Below, one piece after another: positions 15,545 through 27,695 of a stretch of DNA of 59,344 nt. Each line of letters opens with the position of its first letter. Within the stretch, counting starts at the first letter, position 1. A program made the position numbers and the translations under genes. Under the pieces are notes generated by a model. The model saw only the letters and a program-made list of their open reading frames with translations, made no database searches and was not told the origin of the DNA. Location of the stretch: positions 1 through 59,344 of the forward strand of contig NZ_JAPDKN010000044.1 in assembly GCF_026163565.1 (NCBI RefSeq), written 5' to 3'. The stretch is from Chryseobacterium sp. YIM B08800 (GTDB lineage: Bacteria; Bacteroidota; Bacteroidia; Flavobacteriales; Weeksellaceae).

Positions 15545-15547
<3 letters not shown>
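15515..15547 (+). promoter_or_regulatory. Hairpin sequestering the thiS start codon
   Basis: CATTCCTAAA (15515-15524) pairs perfectly over ten bases with TTTAGGAATG (15538-15547), whose last three bases are the thiS ATG and which includes the AGGA just before it. No U-tract follows, so this looks like a translational expression platform for the riboswitch. Confidence 0.7.
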
Positions 15548-18155
<2,608 letters not shown>

Positions 18156-18156
18156 G

Positions 18157-18789
18157 ATGTATTCAAATTTAAAAATGGAAAAACTACAATATATTTCTCA
18201 AGGTTTTACAAAAGCCGAACAGGAATTAAATATAAAAAAAGCCTTAGACAATGGTATAAAATGGATTCAGGTTCGTTGGAAAAATGCTCCCGAAAATGAA
18301 TTCATCAGTCTTTGTGAAAATTCAAAACTGCTTTGTTTAGAATATCAATCGGTTTGTATCATTAATGACCATGTTCAGATTGCAAAAAATATTGATGCAG
18401 ATGGTATTCATTTAGGTTTAAAAGATACTTCGATTGATATTGCAAGACAGATTTTAGGAAAAAATAAAATTATTGGCGGAACGGCAAATTCTGTTTCAGA
18501 TGTTCTTCAAAGAATGAATGAATCATGCGATTATATTGGTTTGGGACCACTTCGATTTACTTCAACTAAAGAACAGCTAAGTCCGATTTTAGGCTTTGAT
18601 GGTTATGAAAAAATCATTCAGGATTTAAAAGAAAAAGGATTAGCGCTCCCTAAAATATTTGCCATTGGTGGAGTAGTTCTGAATGATATCGAGCTATTAC
18701 AACAAATCGGAATTTATGGAGCCGCCGTTTCGGGTCAAATCACCAATCAACCATCTATTATCAACGAATTTAAAATAGCAATGAAATGA
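18157..18789 (+). CDS. thiE: Thiamine-phosphate synthase (ThiE)
   Basis: Joins HMP-PP and thiazole phosphate to thiamine phosphate. The 210-residue TIM barrel has [26 protein letters not shown] (the Asn-Asp metal site), [20 protein letters not shown] and IFAIGGV. An alternative start at 18175 ([10 protein letters not shown]) is equally plausible because no Shine-Dalgarno sequence is present. Unlike the gene before it, it keeps the catalytic set. Its end overlaps thiG by four bases. Confidence 0.93.
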   Translation: MYSNLKMEKLQYISQGFTKAEQELNIKKALDNGIKWIQVRWKNAPENEFISLCENSKLLCLEYQSVCIINDHVQIAKNIDADGIHLGLKDTSIDIARQILGKNKIIGGTANSVSDVLQRMNESCDYIGLGPLRFTSTKEQLSPILGFDGYEKIIQDLKEKGLALPKIFAIGGVVLNDIELLQQIGIYGAAVSGQITNQPSIINEFKIAMK

Positions 18790-19562
18790 ACAATCAACCA
18801 TTAATAATAGCAGACAGGACTTTCGAATCGAGATTGTTTTTAGGAACCGGGAAATTTGGAGATCTTTCAGAAATGACCGACTCCATCATCGCTTCCGGAA
18901 GTGAATTGGTGACAATGGCATTAAAAAGAATCGATTCGCAATCTTCAGAAGATGATTTGTTGAATGCTTTAAAACCTACAAGATCTCATCTTTTACCGAA
19001 TACTTCAGGAGCAAGAACTGCCAAAGAAGCGGTTTTAGCAGCGCAATTGGCAAGAGAAGCTTTGGAAACCAATTGGGTAAAGCTGGAAATCCATCCCGAT
19101 CCAAAATATTTGTTACCCGATCCGATTGAAACGTTGTATGCAACAGAAGAATTGGCAAAATTAGGGTTTATCGTAATGCCTTATATTCATGCAGATCCGG
19201 TTTTGTGTAAACGTCTGGAAGATGTAGGAACAGCTGTTGTAATGCCTTTGGGGGCACCGATTGGAACGAATAAAGGGTTAAGAACTGTAGACTTTTTAGA
19301 AATAATTATTGCTCAAAGTAATGTTCCTGTTGTTGTTGATGCCGGAATTGGAGCACCTTCTGATGCCGCAAAAGCGATGGAAATGGGAGCTGATGCGGTT
19401 TTGGTAAATACGGCAATTGCTGTTGCAAGAAATCCTGTAAATATGGCATTGGCTTTTAAAGAAGGAGTAATTGCCGGAAGAAGAGCTTTTGAATCTGGGT
19501 TGGGAGCAATCGGAAACCATGCAGAAGCATCAAGTCCACTGACTTCTTTTTTGTTTGATTAA
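18786..19562 (+). CDS. thiG: Thiazole synthase (ThiG)
   Basis: A 258-residue TIM-barrel enzyme that combines deoxyxylulose phosphate, dehydroglycine (from ThiH) and sulfur from ThiS. FLGTGKF near the N-terminus, [15 protein letters not shown] (Lys that forms the Schiff base in the family), [29 protein letters not shown] and [10 protein letters not shown] are all present. The length is normal. A 108-base gap with hairpins separates it from thiH. Confidence 0.96.
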   Translation: MNNQPLIIADRTFESRLFLGTGKFGDLSEMTDSIIASGSELVTMALKRIDSQSSEDDLLNALKPTRSHLLPNTSGARTAKEAVLAAQLAREALETNWVKLEIHPDPKYLLPDPIETLYATEELAKLGFIVMPYIHADPVLCKRLEDVGTAVVMPLGAPIGTNKGLRTVDFLEIIIAQSNVPVVVDAGIGAPSDAAKAMEMGADAVLVNTAIAVARNPVNMALAFKEGVIAGRRAFESGLGAIGNHAEASSPLTSFLFD

Positions 19563-19582
19563 AACAAAGTGAAAAGGAAAGA

Positions 19583-19625
19583 GTCCCGAAGGGACGATTT
19601 AATAAAGGATAGGATGAAATTCTAT
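19583..19625. repeat. Double-hairpin REP-like sequence between thiG and thiH
   Basis: GTCCC-GAA-GGGAC (19583-19595) is followed 13 bases later by ATAGGAT-GAA-ATTCTAT (19609-19625, one G-T pair). No long U-tract follows. It could attenuate transcription or protect the upstream mRNA end, and looks like a dispersed extragenic element. Confidence 0.5.
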
Positions 19626-19670
19626 TTAAAAATATCATCGAATGCATCATTTTGATTAATACAAATAGGT

Positions 19671-20789
19671 ATGAAAAGTTTTAAAGATTTTTTTGAAAAA
19701 TACCAATGGGATGAGGTAAAAGCAAAGCTTGAAAAAGTAACGTTATCTGACGTGGAAAATAGTCTTCAGAAAAAGAATAAAACAATAGATGATTTCCTTA
19801 ATTTTCTTTCGCCTGTTGCTGCTCAAAAGTTAGAATTAATGGCGAAAATGACGCAGCAACTTACTCAAAAGCGTTTTGGGAAAACCATTCAGCTATATGC
19901 GCCGTTGTATTTGAGTAATGAATGTCAGAACATTTGTACGTATTGCGGTTTTAGTTTAGATAATTCGATTAAAAGGAAAACGCTTTCTGATACTGAATTG
20001 ATGATCGAAGCTACCGTTTTAAGATCGATGGGTGTGAATCACGTTTTGCTGGTAAGCGGAGAAGCAAATAAAATAGTTGGAATTGATTATTTTCTAAATG
20101 CTGTTCGTTTGTTGAAGCCACACTTTGCTAATATTTCTATTGAAGTTCAGCCTTTGTCGGAAGAAGAATATCGAGCACTTCATGAAGCTGGCGTGAATGC
20201 AGTTTTGGTCTATCAGGAAACCTATCATCAGGAAGTTTATAAAGAATATCATCCGAAAGGAAAAAAATCAAATTTCAATTTTCGTCTGGAAACTCCCGAC
20301 AGAATTGGTAAAGCCGGAATTCATAAAATGGGTTTAGGCGTTTTGTTGGGTTTGGAAGATTGGCGTGTTGACAGTTTTTTCAATGCGCTTCACATCGATT
20401 ATCTTCAAAAGCAATATTGGAAGAGTAGATATTCAGTTTCATTTCCAAGATTAAGACCTGCGGAAGGAATTATTGAACCCAATTTTATCATGTCTGATAA
20501 AGATCTACTCCAATTGATCTGTGCTTACAGAATCTGGAATGAAGATTTGGAAATCTCAATCTCAACAAGAGAGAGTGAAAAATTTAGAAATAATATCATT
20601 TCATTGGGAGCAACAGCGATGAGTGCGGCTTCGAAAACTAATCCAGGTGGTTATGCGGTGGATAAAGAGTCTTTGGAACAATTTGAAACCAGTGATGAAA
20701 GAAGCATGGAAGAAATTAAAAGTGAGATTAAAAAAGCAGGCTATGATCCAATCATGAAAGATTGGGATGCTGTTTACAGTGGAATTTAA
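19671..20789 (+). CDS. thiH: 2-iminoacetate synthase (ThiH)
   Basis: A 372-residue radical SAM enzyme that cleaves tyrosine to dehydroglycine and p-cresol for thiazole formation. The cluster motif is CQNICTYC (Cys85, Cys89, Cys92), preceded by LYAPLYLSNE. Further ThiH features are GVNHVLLVSGEA, EVQPLSEEEYRALHEAGV and YSVSFPRLRPAEG. Presence of ThiH rather than the oxidase ThiO points to the oxygen-independent route. It completes the contiguous part of the operon; thiF follows after 316 bases. Confidence 0.96.
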   Translation: MKSFKDFFEKYQWDEVKAKLEKVTLSDVENSLQKKNKTIDDFLNFLSPVAAQKLELMAKMTQQLTQKRFGKTIQLYAPLYLSNECQNICTYCGFSLDNSIKRKTLSDTELMIEATVLRSMGVNHVLLVSGEANKIVGIDYFLNAVRLLKPHFANISIEVQPLSEEEYRALHEAGVNAVLVYQETYHQEVYKEYHPKGKKSNFNFRLETPDRIGKAGIHKMGLGVLLGLEDWRVDSFFNALHIDYLQKQYWKSRYSVSFPRLRPAEGIIEPNFIMSDKDLLQLICAYRIWNEDLEISISTRESEKFRNNIISLGATAMSAASKTNPGGYAVDKESLEQFETSDERSMEEIKSEIKKAGYDPIMKDWDAVYSGI

Positions 20790-20800
20790 AATGAATTTTG

Positions 20801-21088
20801 AACCATTAAGATGGATTTAAGAAGTTAAGTTAATTAAGGAATATGATTGTCCGCTTTTTGTCATATTAAAAAATCTTCGTGTGCTTAGCTAAGTGAAACG
20901 CCTTTGCGAGCTTACAAACAGCGAATTATTTAAAGAAATCTTTGTGCTCTTTGCGTTAAAATTTTTATTATGATGGAAAACGGATATACATATTAAGGAA
21001 TATTTGAAAATATTTTTTAGAATTCAGCTTTCTTTTATTCGCTTGCGAATACTTAATTTTCTCAATTTCTTAACTAAATCTTAATGTT
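20801..21088. repeat. Composite inverted-repeat element (MITE-like) between thiH and thiF
   Basis: This 316-base gap holds no gene. The left arm (20801-20838, starting AACCATTAAGATGGATTT) and the reverse complement of the right arm (21052-21088, starting AACATTAAGATTTAG) agree at roughly three quarters of positions. Between them lie degenerate copies of words such as CTTTGCG and CTTTGTG, typical of dispersed Bacteroidota extragenic repeats. I see no transposase and no strong terminator. Confidence 0.6.
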
Positions 21089-21105
21089 TTAAATATAATT
21101 AATAA

Positions 21106-21816
21106 ATGAAAAACGAAGACATTTTCTCAAGATACAGCCGACAGATTTTTATTGAAGAAATTGGTTTGGAAGGTCAGCGAAAAATAATGAATGCTAAAGT
21201 TTTGGTGATTGGGGCAGGAGGTTTGGGAAGTCCTGTCATTCAATATTTGGCTGCGGCGGGAGTTGGAACTTTGTGCGTTGCAGATTTTGATGAGGTTGAA
21301 TTGCATAATTTAAACCGACAGATTATTCATAATGAACATTCTGTAGGGAGATCAAAAGTGAAAAGTGCAGAAGATTTTGTGAAAAACCTTAATCATCAGG
21401 TCAGTTTTATTGGGATTGAAAATAAAATTGATTACTCAAATGTTAAAGAAATTATTTCTCAGTTTGATATTATTGTTGACGGGTCCGATAATTTTAAAAC
21501 AAGATATTTAGTTAATGATACTTGTGTAAAGCTTAAAAAGCCTTTAGTTTACGGAAGTATTCTTGGTTTTTCCGGACAGGTTGCGGTTTTTAATTATAAA
21601 GGAAGTAAGAATTTAAGAGATGTTTTTCCGGACCCTCCTTTTGATGAAAATTTTCCGGATTGTGACAGCCTCGGAGTTTTAGGTGCATTGCCGGGAATTG
21701 TAGGAAGTATGATGGCAAACCAAGCTTTGAAAATAATAACCGATTTACGATTAAATTTAAATCAAATAACATTAATTGACATCTTAAACTGGAGATTTGA
21801 GACGATTGATTTCTAA
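21106..21816 (+). CDS. thiF: ThiF/MoeB-type adenylyltransferase (HesA/MoeB/ThiF family)
   Basis: Activates the C-terminal glycine of ThiS by adenylation. The 236-residue protein has the nucleotide-binding GAGGLGSPVIQYLAAAGVG (residues 36 onward), VADFDEVELHNLNRQ, and DCDSLGVLGALPG, which contains the conserved Cys region. The C-terminal rhodanese domain and the paired CxxC zinc motifs of MoeB are absent. By position it serves ThiS, but MoeB-like action on MoaD cannot be excluded. Confidence 0.88.
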   Translation: MKNEDIFSRYSRQIFIEEIGLEGQRKIMNAKVLVIGAGGLGSPVIQYLAAAGVGTLCVADFDEVELHNLNRQIIHNEHSVGRSKVKSAEDFVKNLNHQVSFIGIENKIDYSNVKEIISQFDIIVDGSDNFKTRYLVNDTCVKLKKPLVYGSILGFSGQVAVFNYKGSKNLRDVFPDPPFDENFPDCDSLGVLGALPGIVGSMMANQALKIITDLRLNLNQITLIDILNWRFETIDF

Positions 21817-21884
21817 AAAAACTAATTGTTATAATTTTCCTCTTTTTGAAAGGATGGTTTTTAATGTTGATGAAAATTAAACAT

Positions 21885-21912
21885 AAAAAAACGGACAAAA
21901 AGCCCGTTTCTA
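21885..21912. terminator. Bidirectional terminator between thiF and the receptor gene
   Basis: AAAACGG and CCGTTT pair around a nine-base loop with A-rich and T-rich flanks on both sides, suiting the converging thiF and minus-strand receptor gene. Confidence 0.55.
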
Positions 21913-21959
21913 TTGAAAAATATAATGGTTGAGATTTTGGGTAAATTTTATTTTATAAA

Positions 21960-24110
21960 TTATTGTCCTTGCTGTAAAACTTCTCCGCTATTATCATTTT
22001 GATTGGTTGTTTTAATCATATTCGGATCTTCTTTTGCCAATTTATTTTTGGTTGGAATTTTATAAGAGAAAGATAATCCGAAAGTTCTGCTGTCATTTTT
22101 GTTTCTGATAAAGACATTCGGAGTAGCATTTATTGTTCTCAGATTGTTTTCAACAGTATTGAAAATATCATTCGCAAATAAAGTCAATGTCATTCTATCT
22201 TTATTGAATTTTCGCGACATACTGATGTCAAAACTATTATAGAACGATTTATTAGGATAGAAATAGTAGTAATTTCCTTTGCCTAAATAGGTGTAACTGA
22301 TATTCAGTTTTATCTTAGAAGGTAACAAAAATTGTCCTGATGCACTGTAAGTCCAGTAACCTTTAGGATTAACGATTTTATCAATTTCTTGGATTTGATA
22401 AGAGGTATAAAGATAGATGAAATTCATTTTGTCAGGATTGACCTCCATTTTCAACAACTCACTGAAAGGCTTATTGAAAACCGCAAAAGGGATTGGAATT
22501 CCCGCATTGAAATTATGAATTCTTAAATGATCTACATTGGCAGACGTTTGGAAAATTCTGTCGCCGGTACGTGATACTTCTTGTACAACTTGGTTTTTTC
22601 CAGAGGTAAGCGTATATCCAATGAAAGCAAAGTTCATGGCGCTTAACTTAAATTCAAAATTATCGTAGATGGTCGGCTGAAGATTTGGATTTCCTGAAAA
22701 ATCTATCGTCGAATTACCGTATCTCGTATTGTTTGGGTTAAGGTTAGCGATGCTTGGGAGGCTTATTTTTTTATTATAATTAATATTCGCAAAAACCATA
22801 TTTGGAACAAAATTATACTGAACACTTGCATTGGGAAATACTTTGAATTTATCAAAAGGGATTAATGCATCATATTTTTTTTCTTCATAATCATAACTTG
22901 TCCCGCCAACATTATAGTATTCACCACGAAGTCCTAAAACGAAATCAAATTTTCCCTTTTTAGCATTTACTTCAGAATAGACTGCACTGGTTTTGCTGCT
23001 GTAATCAAGATTGTCGATGATATTGTCATTTGCCACAAAATCCTGCTGGTTGTAATCTGCACCTAAGCTCAGCTTACCTTCTTCCAAAATCTTAATAGGT
23101 TGTGCATAATCTACTTTTAGATTGAAAACATTCTGAGAAGAACCATTTGCGGTATTTAAAAAATTTTCTATTGGTAAAAGACGATGTGAGTTTTGGTTGA
23201 AATCTGCCTTGTTATTAGAATAGGTTCCTTTTATTTCAAATTTTTTACTGCGATCATCAAATTTTTTCTGATACGTTGCCATTACTTCATGACGCATGTT
23301 GTCAGAAGAAGTTTTGTCATTACTTATAATTTCCGTGCCTTCAAAAAGAGCATAACTGTCAATGTAGCGGTCTGCATTATTGTTAGAGAAATTGTAGTTC
23401 AATAGTAACCGGTCTTTCCCAAGATCAAACGTGAAAGCACTTCTTAAAAACTGATTTCTTCCGATATTGTCATTTCCTAATTTTGAAATTTCGTCTATGG
23501 TAGATTGAGTTTCACTTTCATTGTAAGATTGTCCGATATTCAATTGCCAACCAAACCATCTGTTTTTAGAATTCAGCGTTAAACTATTATTGAATTTATT
23601 TCTGAATTTATCATAATTACTGAAGCGATAACCACCTGCATAGGTTGCAGACAAGTAAGATTTAGCACTTCTGCTGGTGACAATGTTAAGAATAGCACCT
23701 CCCGAAGTTGCTGGAAATTCAGCGCCCGGTTGAGTAATCATTTCAATACGTTCTATGCTGTTGGCAGGTAAACCTTCTAGATAAGCTGTTAATTGGTCAC
23801 TGTAAAGATTTAAAGGACGACCATCCATGTAAACTTCCAAAGATTTTCCTTGATAAATCATCCCGGCCATTTCTGAAACTACCAATCCCGGAATTTTTTT
23901 GAGACCTTCCATCGTTGTCCCGGAATTAAGGTGTGATTGCTCTGAAAAATCGTATATCGTTCTATCAGCTTTCTGCTCAACGGCTTTTTTAGTTTTAGTA
24001 ATGATAACCCCTTCAATTTCTTTTTCTTTGGTTTCTCTTTTGTCTTTGGTTTCCTGAGAAAAACCTAAAGTTGAAGCTAAAATTGAAAGAGTAAGTAGTA
24101 TTTTCTTCAT
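21960..24110 (-). CDS. TonB-dependent-receptor-like outer-membrane beta-barrel protein
   Basis: A 716-residue protein with signal peptide MKKILLTLSILASTLGFSQ, an N-terminal plug (GLKKIPGLVV, VYMDGRPLNLYSDQL, IERIEMITQPGAEFPATSGG) and a long C-terminal beta-barrel of the OMP_b-brl_3 type ending in alternating aromatic strands. Such proteins span the outer membrane and import unknown substrates or export small molecules. There is no carboxypeptidase-like N-domain or TonB box that I can assign. It follows a paralogue by 56 bases on the same strand. Confidence 0.85.
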   Translation of the reverse strand: MKKILLTLSILASTLGFSQETKDKRETKEKEIEGVIITKTKKAVEQKADRTIYDFSEQSHLNSGTTMEGLKKIPGLVVSEMAGMIYQGKSLEVYMDGRPLNLYSDQLTAYLEGLPANSIERIEMITQPGAEFPATSGGAILNIVTSRSAKSYLSATYAGGYRFSNYDKFRNKFNNSLTLNSKNRWFGWQLNIGQSYNESETQSTIDEISKLGNDNIGRNQFLRSAFTFDLGKDRLLLNYNFSNNNADRYIDSYALFEGTEIISNDKTSSDNMRHEVMATYQKKFDDRSKKFEIKGTYSNNKADFNQNSHRLLPIENFLNTANGSSQNVFNLKVDYAQPIKILEEGKLSLGADYNQQDFVANDNIIDNLDYSSKTSAVYSEVNAKKGKFDFVLGLRGEYYNVGGTSYDYEEKKYDALIPFDKFKVFPNASVQYNFVPNMVFANINYNKKISLPSIANLNPNNTRYGNSTIDFSGNPNLQPTIYDNFEFKLSAMNFAFIGYTLTSGKNQVVQEVSRTGDRIFQTSANVDHLRIHNFNAGIPIPFAVFNKPFSELLKMEVNPDKMNFIYLYTSYQIQEIDKIVNPKGYWTYSASGQFLLPSKIKLNISYTYLGKGNYYYFYPNKSFYNSFDISMSRKFNKDRMTLTLFANDIFNTVENNLRTINATPNVFIRNKNDSRTFGLSFSYKIPTKNKLAKEDPNMIKTTNQNDNSGEVLQQGQ

Positions 24111-24166
24111 AATGTGAGTTAAATCTACTCAGTTAGACGACAAAAAAATAAATTTGTTACAAAATT

Positions 24167-26293
24167 TTATTGCGCTCTGTCTTTTTCTTCAAAACTGATG
24201 CTTTTTGTTGTTCGTTTCTTTTTGTTGTTTCCGAGTGTATAATTTACGTTTAAACGGAAACTTCTTCCATCCCAATAATTATTAAAATGTTGGCTATTAT
24301 CTTTAAAATACATATCACCACGATATTTCTGAGCAAAAATATTGGTGACAGTAGCATTGATCTGTAGCTGTTTTTCCATTAATGAAACTTTTATTCCTGA
24401 GGTAAGATTAGAAAAATTATGAAAATAGGAGTTTACATTTTTATAAGGCAGATCCTGACTGTAATTTAGAAAAAAGAAAACCGTTTTGTTTTTGTTGACT
24501 GTAAAGGTATTATTGATCGAATAACTTACTGAATACCCATTCTGTGCTTCAGCTTCAATATTAAATATTTTAGAATCTGTAAGTGACCCGTTCAGAGAAA
24601 GGCTTGTTTCCCAGAATTTGAAAATTTTGTCGGTGTAGGAAGCATTAAAACCATAAAAATCATTGTTGTAATAATTAAGATAAGTCCCTATCTGAGAAAG
24701 CCCATCGATTAAAGCAACTTGTCCGAAACCATTTTTAAGTTTTAAATAATAAATACTTGCTGAAAATTTGCTGTTGTAAGTATATCCCAATTCCAGATTA
24801 TTAATGTAAGATGGCTTAAGCAAAGGATTTCCCGAAGAATAAGAGTAAGGATTTTCATACCATCTGAAAGGATTAAGATTGCTCATACTTGGACGGTTGA
24901 TTCTTCTTGAATAGGAAAGACTGAAGACATTTTTTTCCTTTTTATAAGAAACAAAAGCCGATGGAAACCACTGTCCATAATTGTACTTGTTTTCTATGTT
25001 TGTTGATGGAGTAAAGCTTTGAGCCTGAGTGTTTTCATAACGAAGCCCTGCTTTAGTTTCCCAATGTTCTCCAAAGCTTTTGGCATAACTAAAATAAGCA
25101 GCATAATTTTCTTCCTTATATTCAAATAAATTGGCTCTTTGCAAATCTGGAATATATTGATTGTTGATGATGTTAAAATATTGCAGATCGGTAGCATTTT
25201 TAAACTGATTAAATTTAAGCCCTGTTTCAATGGTACCAAAAGAAAACGGGAGTTCCAGGTCTCCTTGCAAAGAAAAGACTTGTGGCTCAACAATTGATCT
25301 TGTATTGACATATTGAACTGAATTATCACTCAATTTTAATGTTGAAAAGTTAACGTCTGTATCAGAATTATTTTTAAAAAAGTTTGCTGCAAAACTTAAT
25401 TTTTTCCCCAACGAATCTAATTTTAAATCATAATAAGCACTCAATGTATGAGTTGGTGTTTTTTCGCGGTGATGAGTTTTTGTTAAAAGATTTTCTACAG
25501 ATAAGTCGGTGTCTATATTTCTTGTTTCGTTTACAATATCCATCCCAGATTTCTGATGAGCATAGATGTATTCCATTCCAATTTCGGAGTTTTTATTGAG
25601 CTTGTACGAAAGATTTAGGTTTGGTGTCAATTCTTTCCACATATCTTTTCTTATAGAACGGCTGTAGTTTTGGGTAGCCCCTAAAATAGTATAATTTTCT
25701 TCTGAACGTTTTGCTCCGTCAATATAACTAGTCTTTAATGACAGGCTGAGTTTTTCAGTCTGATAATTTAATAATCCTGTCGAATTTCCCCCCGAATAGG
25801 TTCTTTGATTCAATCCGGTATTCACAGATCCGCTCCATCCTAGGTTTGGATTTTTTTTCAAAATAATATTGATCAATCCACTGTTTCCCTGAGCTTCATA
25901 TTTTGCAGGTGGAGTAGTGATTACCTCTATTTTAGCAATATTTTCCGAACGTATCGTTTTCAGATAATTAATAAGATTGGCTCCTGAAAGATTCAGCATT
26001 CTTCCGTTGACCATTACATTAACACTGCTTTTTCCTGCAATAGAAATACTTCCTAAATTATCGTCTACTTTCAACATTGGAACATTGGCCAATGTTTCCG
26101 AACCATCCATTCCCTGAGAAGCTACAGAAGCTTCAACATTAAAGATAAGTCGGTCAGCTTTTCTTTCGAGAAGAAGTTTTTTCTTTCCATTAATGGTAAC
26201 AGATTCTATAGTTTTCAGTTGTAAACTATCTTGTTTTTGTGCAAATGAAGAGATATATAAGAAAGAAGCTGCAATAATGAATGTCTTTTTCAT
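24167..26293 (-). CDS. TonB-dependent-receptor-like outer-membrane beta-barrel protein (paralogue)
   Basis: A 708-residue member of the same family as its downstream neighbour: signal peptide MKKTFIIAASFLYISSFAQ, plug region with ETLANVPMLKVDD, VMVNGRMLNLSG and IAKIEVITTPPAKYEAQGNSG, and an OMP_b-brl_3 barrel. The plug motif spacing is the same as in the 21960-24110 protein, but sequence identity looks modest, so the duplication is old. The preceding DUF5694-like gene ends 36 bases upstream of its start; the three probably form one transcript. Confidence 0.85.
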   Translation of the reverse strand: MKKTFIIAASFLYISSFAQKQDSLQLKTIESVTINGKKKLLLERKADRLIFNVEASVASQGMDGSETLANVPMLKVDDNLGSISIAGKSSVNVMVNGRMLNLSGANLINYLKTIRSENIAKIEVITTPPAKYEAQGNSGLINIILKKNPNLGWSGSVNTGLNQRTYSGGNSTGLLNYQTEKLSLSLKTSYIDGAKRSEENYTILGATQNYSRSIRKDMWKELTPNLNLSYKLNKNSEIGMEYIYAHQKSGMDIVNETRNIDTDLSVENLLTKTHHREKTPTHTLSAYYDLKLDSLGKKLSFAANFFKNNSDTDVNFSTLKLSDNSVQYVNTRSIVEPQVFSLQGDLELPFSFGTIETGLKFNQFKNATDLQYFNIINNQYIPDLQRANLFEYKEENYAAYFSYAKSFGEHWETKAGLRYENTQAQSFTPSTNIENKYNYGQWFPSAFVSYKKEKNVFSLSYSRRINRPSMSNLNPFRWYENPYSYSSGNPLLKPSYINNLELGYTYNSKFSASIYYLKLKNGFGQVALIDGLSQIGTYLNYYNNDFYGFNASYTDKIFKFWETSLSLNGSLTDSKIFNIEAEAQNGYSVSYSINNTFTVNKNKTVFFFLNYSQDLPYKNVNSYFHNFSNLTSGIKVSLMEKQLQINATVTNIFAQKYRGDMYFKDNSQHFNNYWDGRSFRLNVNYTLGNNKKKRTTKSISFEEKDRAQ

Positions 26294-26329
26294 GAGGAAT
26301 GGATGGTTTAGATTGATGAGGTAAGAAAA

Positions 26330-27178
26330 TTATTTTTTTGAGTCTAAGGATGAAAATTCTACGTAATCATATTCCGGAGACATAGTGAAAAGCTGTCTGA
26401 AAACTGTAGCATGACCGTTTCCTGCAATCACCAAAATTCTGTCTTCTGCATTTTTAGGGATTTCTTGTATTTTTCTGAACATTCTAAGATTTCTGTTGTA
26501 CCAGTATAAAGCAAGCAGATCTGCGCCGTCGTGTTCTCTCAATTTAAAATCTCCTGTTAAATACGCTCCATATTCATATTGATGATATTCTTTGCTGTTC
26601 ATATATTTAAACATGTCAAGAATAGATTTGAAGTTTTTTCGCTCAGTATTCTTAATGAAAGTTGTATACTGTTGAGAAATACGGTCGTCATTTAAGAAAT
26701 CATAATCTTTAAGAAGATCTTTAAAGTATAATGAGTCTGTCTTGCCAAATTTTTCTGTAAGATCATCCAAAACTGAATTCGCATCAATACTGTACAATTC
26801 ATTGAGCTTAAGTTCTTTTGCAAGACGCATTGCAAGTTGGTAACGTTCATCTCTTTGATCTCTGTGTTTTCCTTCTTTGTATTCTTTTAATTTTTCATTG
26901 GCTTTCCAGTTTGGCCAGGCTTCAATCGCAATTTTTGTAGGCTTAAATTTTTTGATATAATTGATTAAATCTGTTACTTCAGTTGCTGTCTTCGGTTCTA
27001 AAACATCTATCTGATCACTTTTTTCTGTTTTATGAGCATCTTGATTGGGATAATCAAAATGAAATGAACCAACAACCAAAACTTTGGTTTTAGGATCAGG
27101 GAAATATTCTGAAGGCTTTTTTTGTGCGAATAAGAATGTTGAAATTGTTATTAACACTATTAATATTGATGTTTTCAT
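26330..27178 (-). CDS. DUF5694-like secreted protein
   Basis: A 282-residue protein with signal peptide MKTSILIVLITISTFLFAQ. It contains KVLVVGSFHFDYP, TKIAIEAWP, a charged helical middle and a final VIAGNGHATVFRQLF. These resemble the DUF5694 family and, more distantly, TraB/GumN-type proteins, in which a conserved GxFH...E...GxGH pattern suggests a metal- or substrate-binding site. Activity is unknown. A -7-like box TAAATTTG at 27211-27204 (minus) lies 26 bases before the start, so this is probably the first gene of a three-gene transcript. Confidence 0.7.
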   Translation of the reverse strand: MKTSILIVLITISTFLFAQKKPSEYFPDPKTKVLVVGSFHFDYPNQDAHKTEKSDQIDVLEPKTATEVTDLINYIKKFKPTKIAIEAWPNWKANEKLKEYKEGKHRDQRDERYQLAMRLAKELKLNELYSIDANSVLDDLTEKFGKTDSLYFKDLLKDYDFLNDDRISQQYTTFIKNTERKNFKSILDMFKYMNSKEYHQYEYGAYLTGDFKLREHDGADLLALYWYNRNLRMFRKIQEIPKNAEDRILVIAGNGHATVFRQLFTMSPEYDYVEFSSLDSKK

Positions 27179-27347
27179 AATAATTTGTTTTAAATATTTT
27201 TGACAAATTTATATCTCACATCAATTTGATAAAACAGCGTTTCGACCAAGTACGAAATATGCCGGTTTAAAATATTTTCATCGGAAAAAAAGAGGTGTTT
27301 GTAGATTTTGGAAGGTCTTACTTTGCTATTGTAATTATTTTTGGTGA

Positions 27348-27695
27348 ATGAAAAATATAATACTCCTTTTAGGCTTAGCTTTTATGCAACCCAATGTAAA
27401 CAATCACAGGGTAGATGTTTGGAAAACAATGACAATAGCTCCGAACGAAAGCATTACTATTAATAAAGTAAAAGCGCCAGTAACTTTAGAAATAAAAAAT
27501 CTTTCAGAGGAAAATATAGTTTTAGTTTCTGAGCTGAAAATATCTTCTGAAATTTTGGGTAAATCTGAGTTTAAATATAGACTACCTAAAAAAAGCAGTT
27601 TAAAGTTAGAAAACCGAAATGCAAAATCAGTTTCAATATATTTGCATTATTACTCTTCTCAACCAATTATAGTTAACAACAAAGAATTACGATGA
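27348..27695 (+). CDS. Hypothetical protein at the head of a LytS/LytTR operon
   Basis: A 115-residue protein with a hydrophobic N-terminus (about residues 3-14) and a predicted beta-rich remainder (VTLEIKNLSEENIVLVSELKI). I do not recognise a family. A TATTTTTG box at 27336-27343 sits only four bases before the ATG, so the mRNA is probably leaderless. Its stop overlaps the histidine kinase start (ATGA), so it is co-transcribed and may be a periplasmic partner of the sensor. Confidence 0.65.
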   Translation: MKNIILLLGLAFMQPNVNNHRVDVWKTMTIAPNESITINKVKAPVTLEIKNLSEENIVLVSELKISSEILGKSEFKYRLPKKSSLKLENRNAKSVSIYLHYYSSQPIIVNNKELR

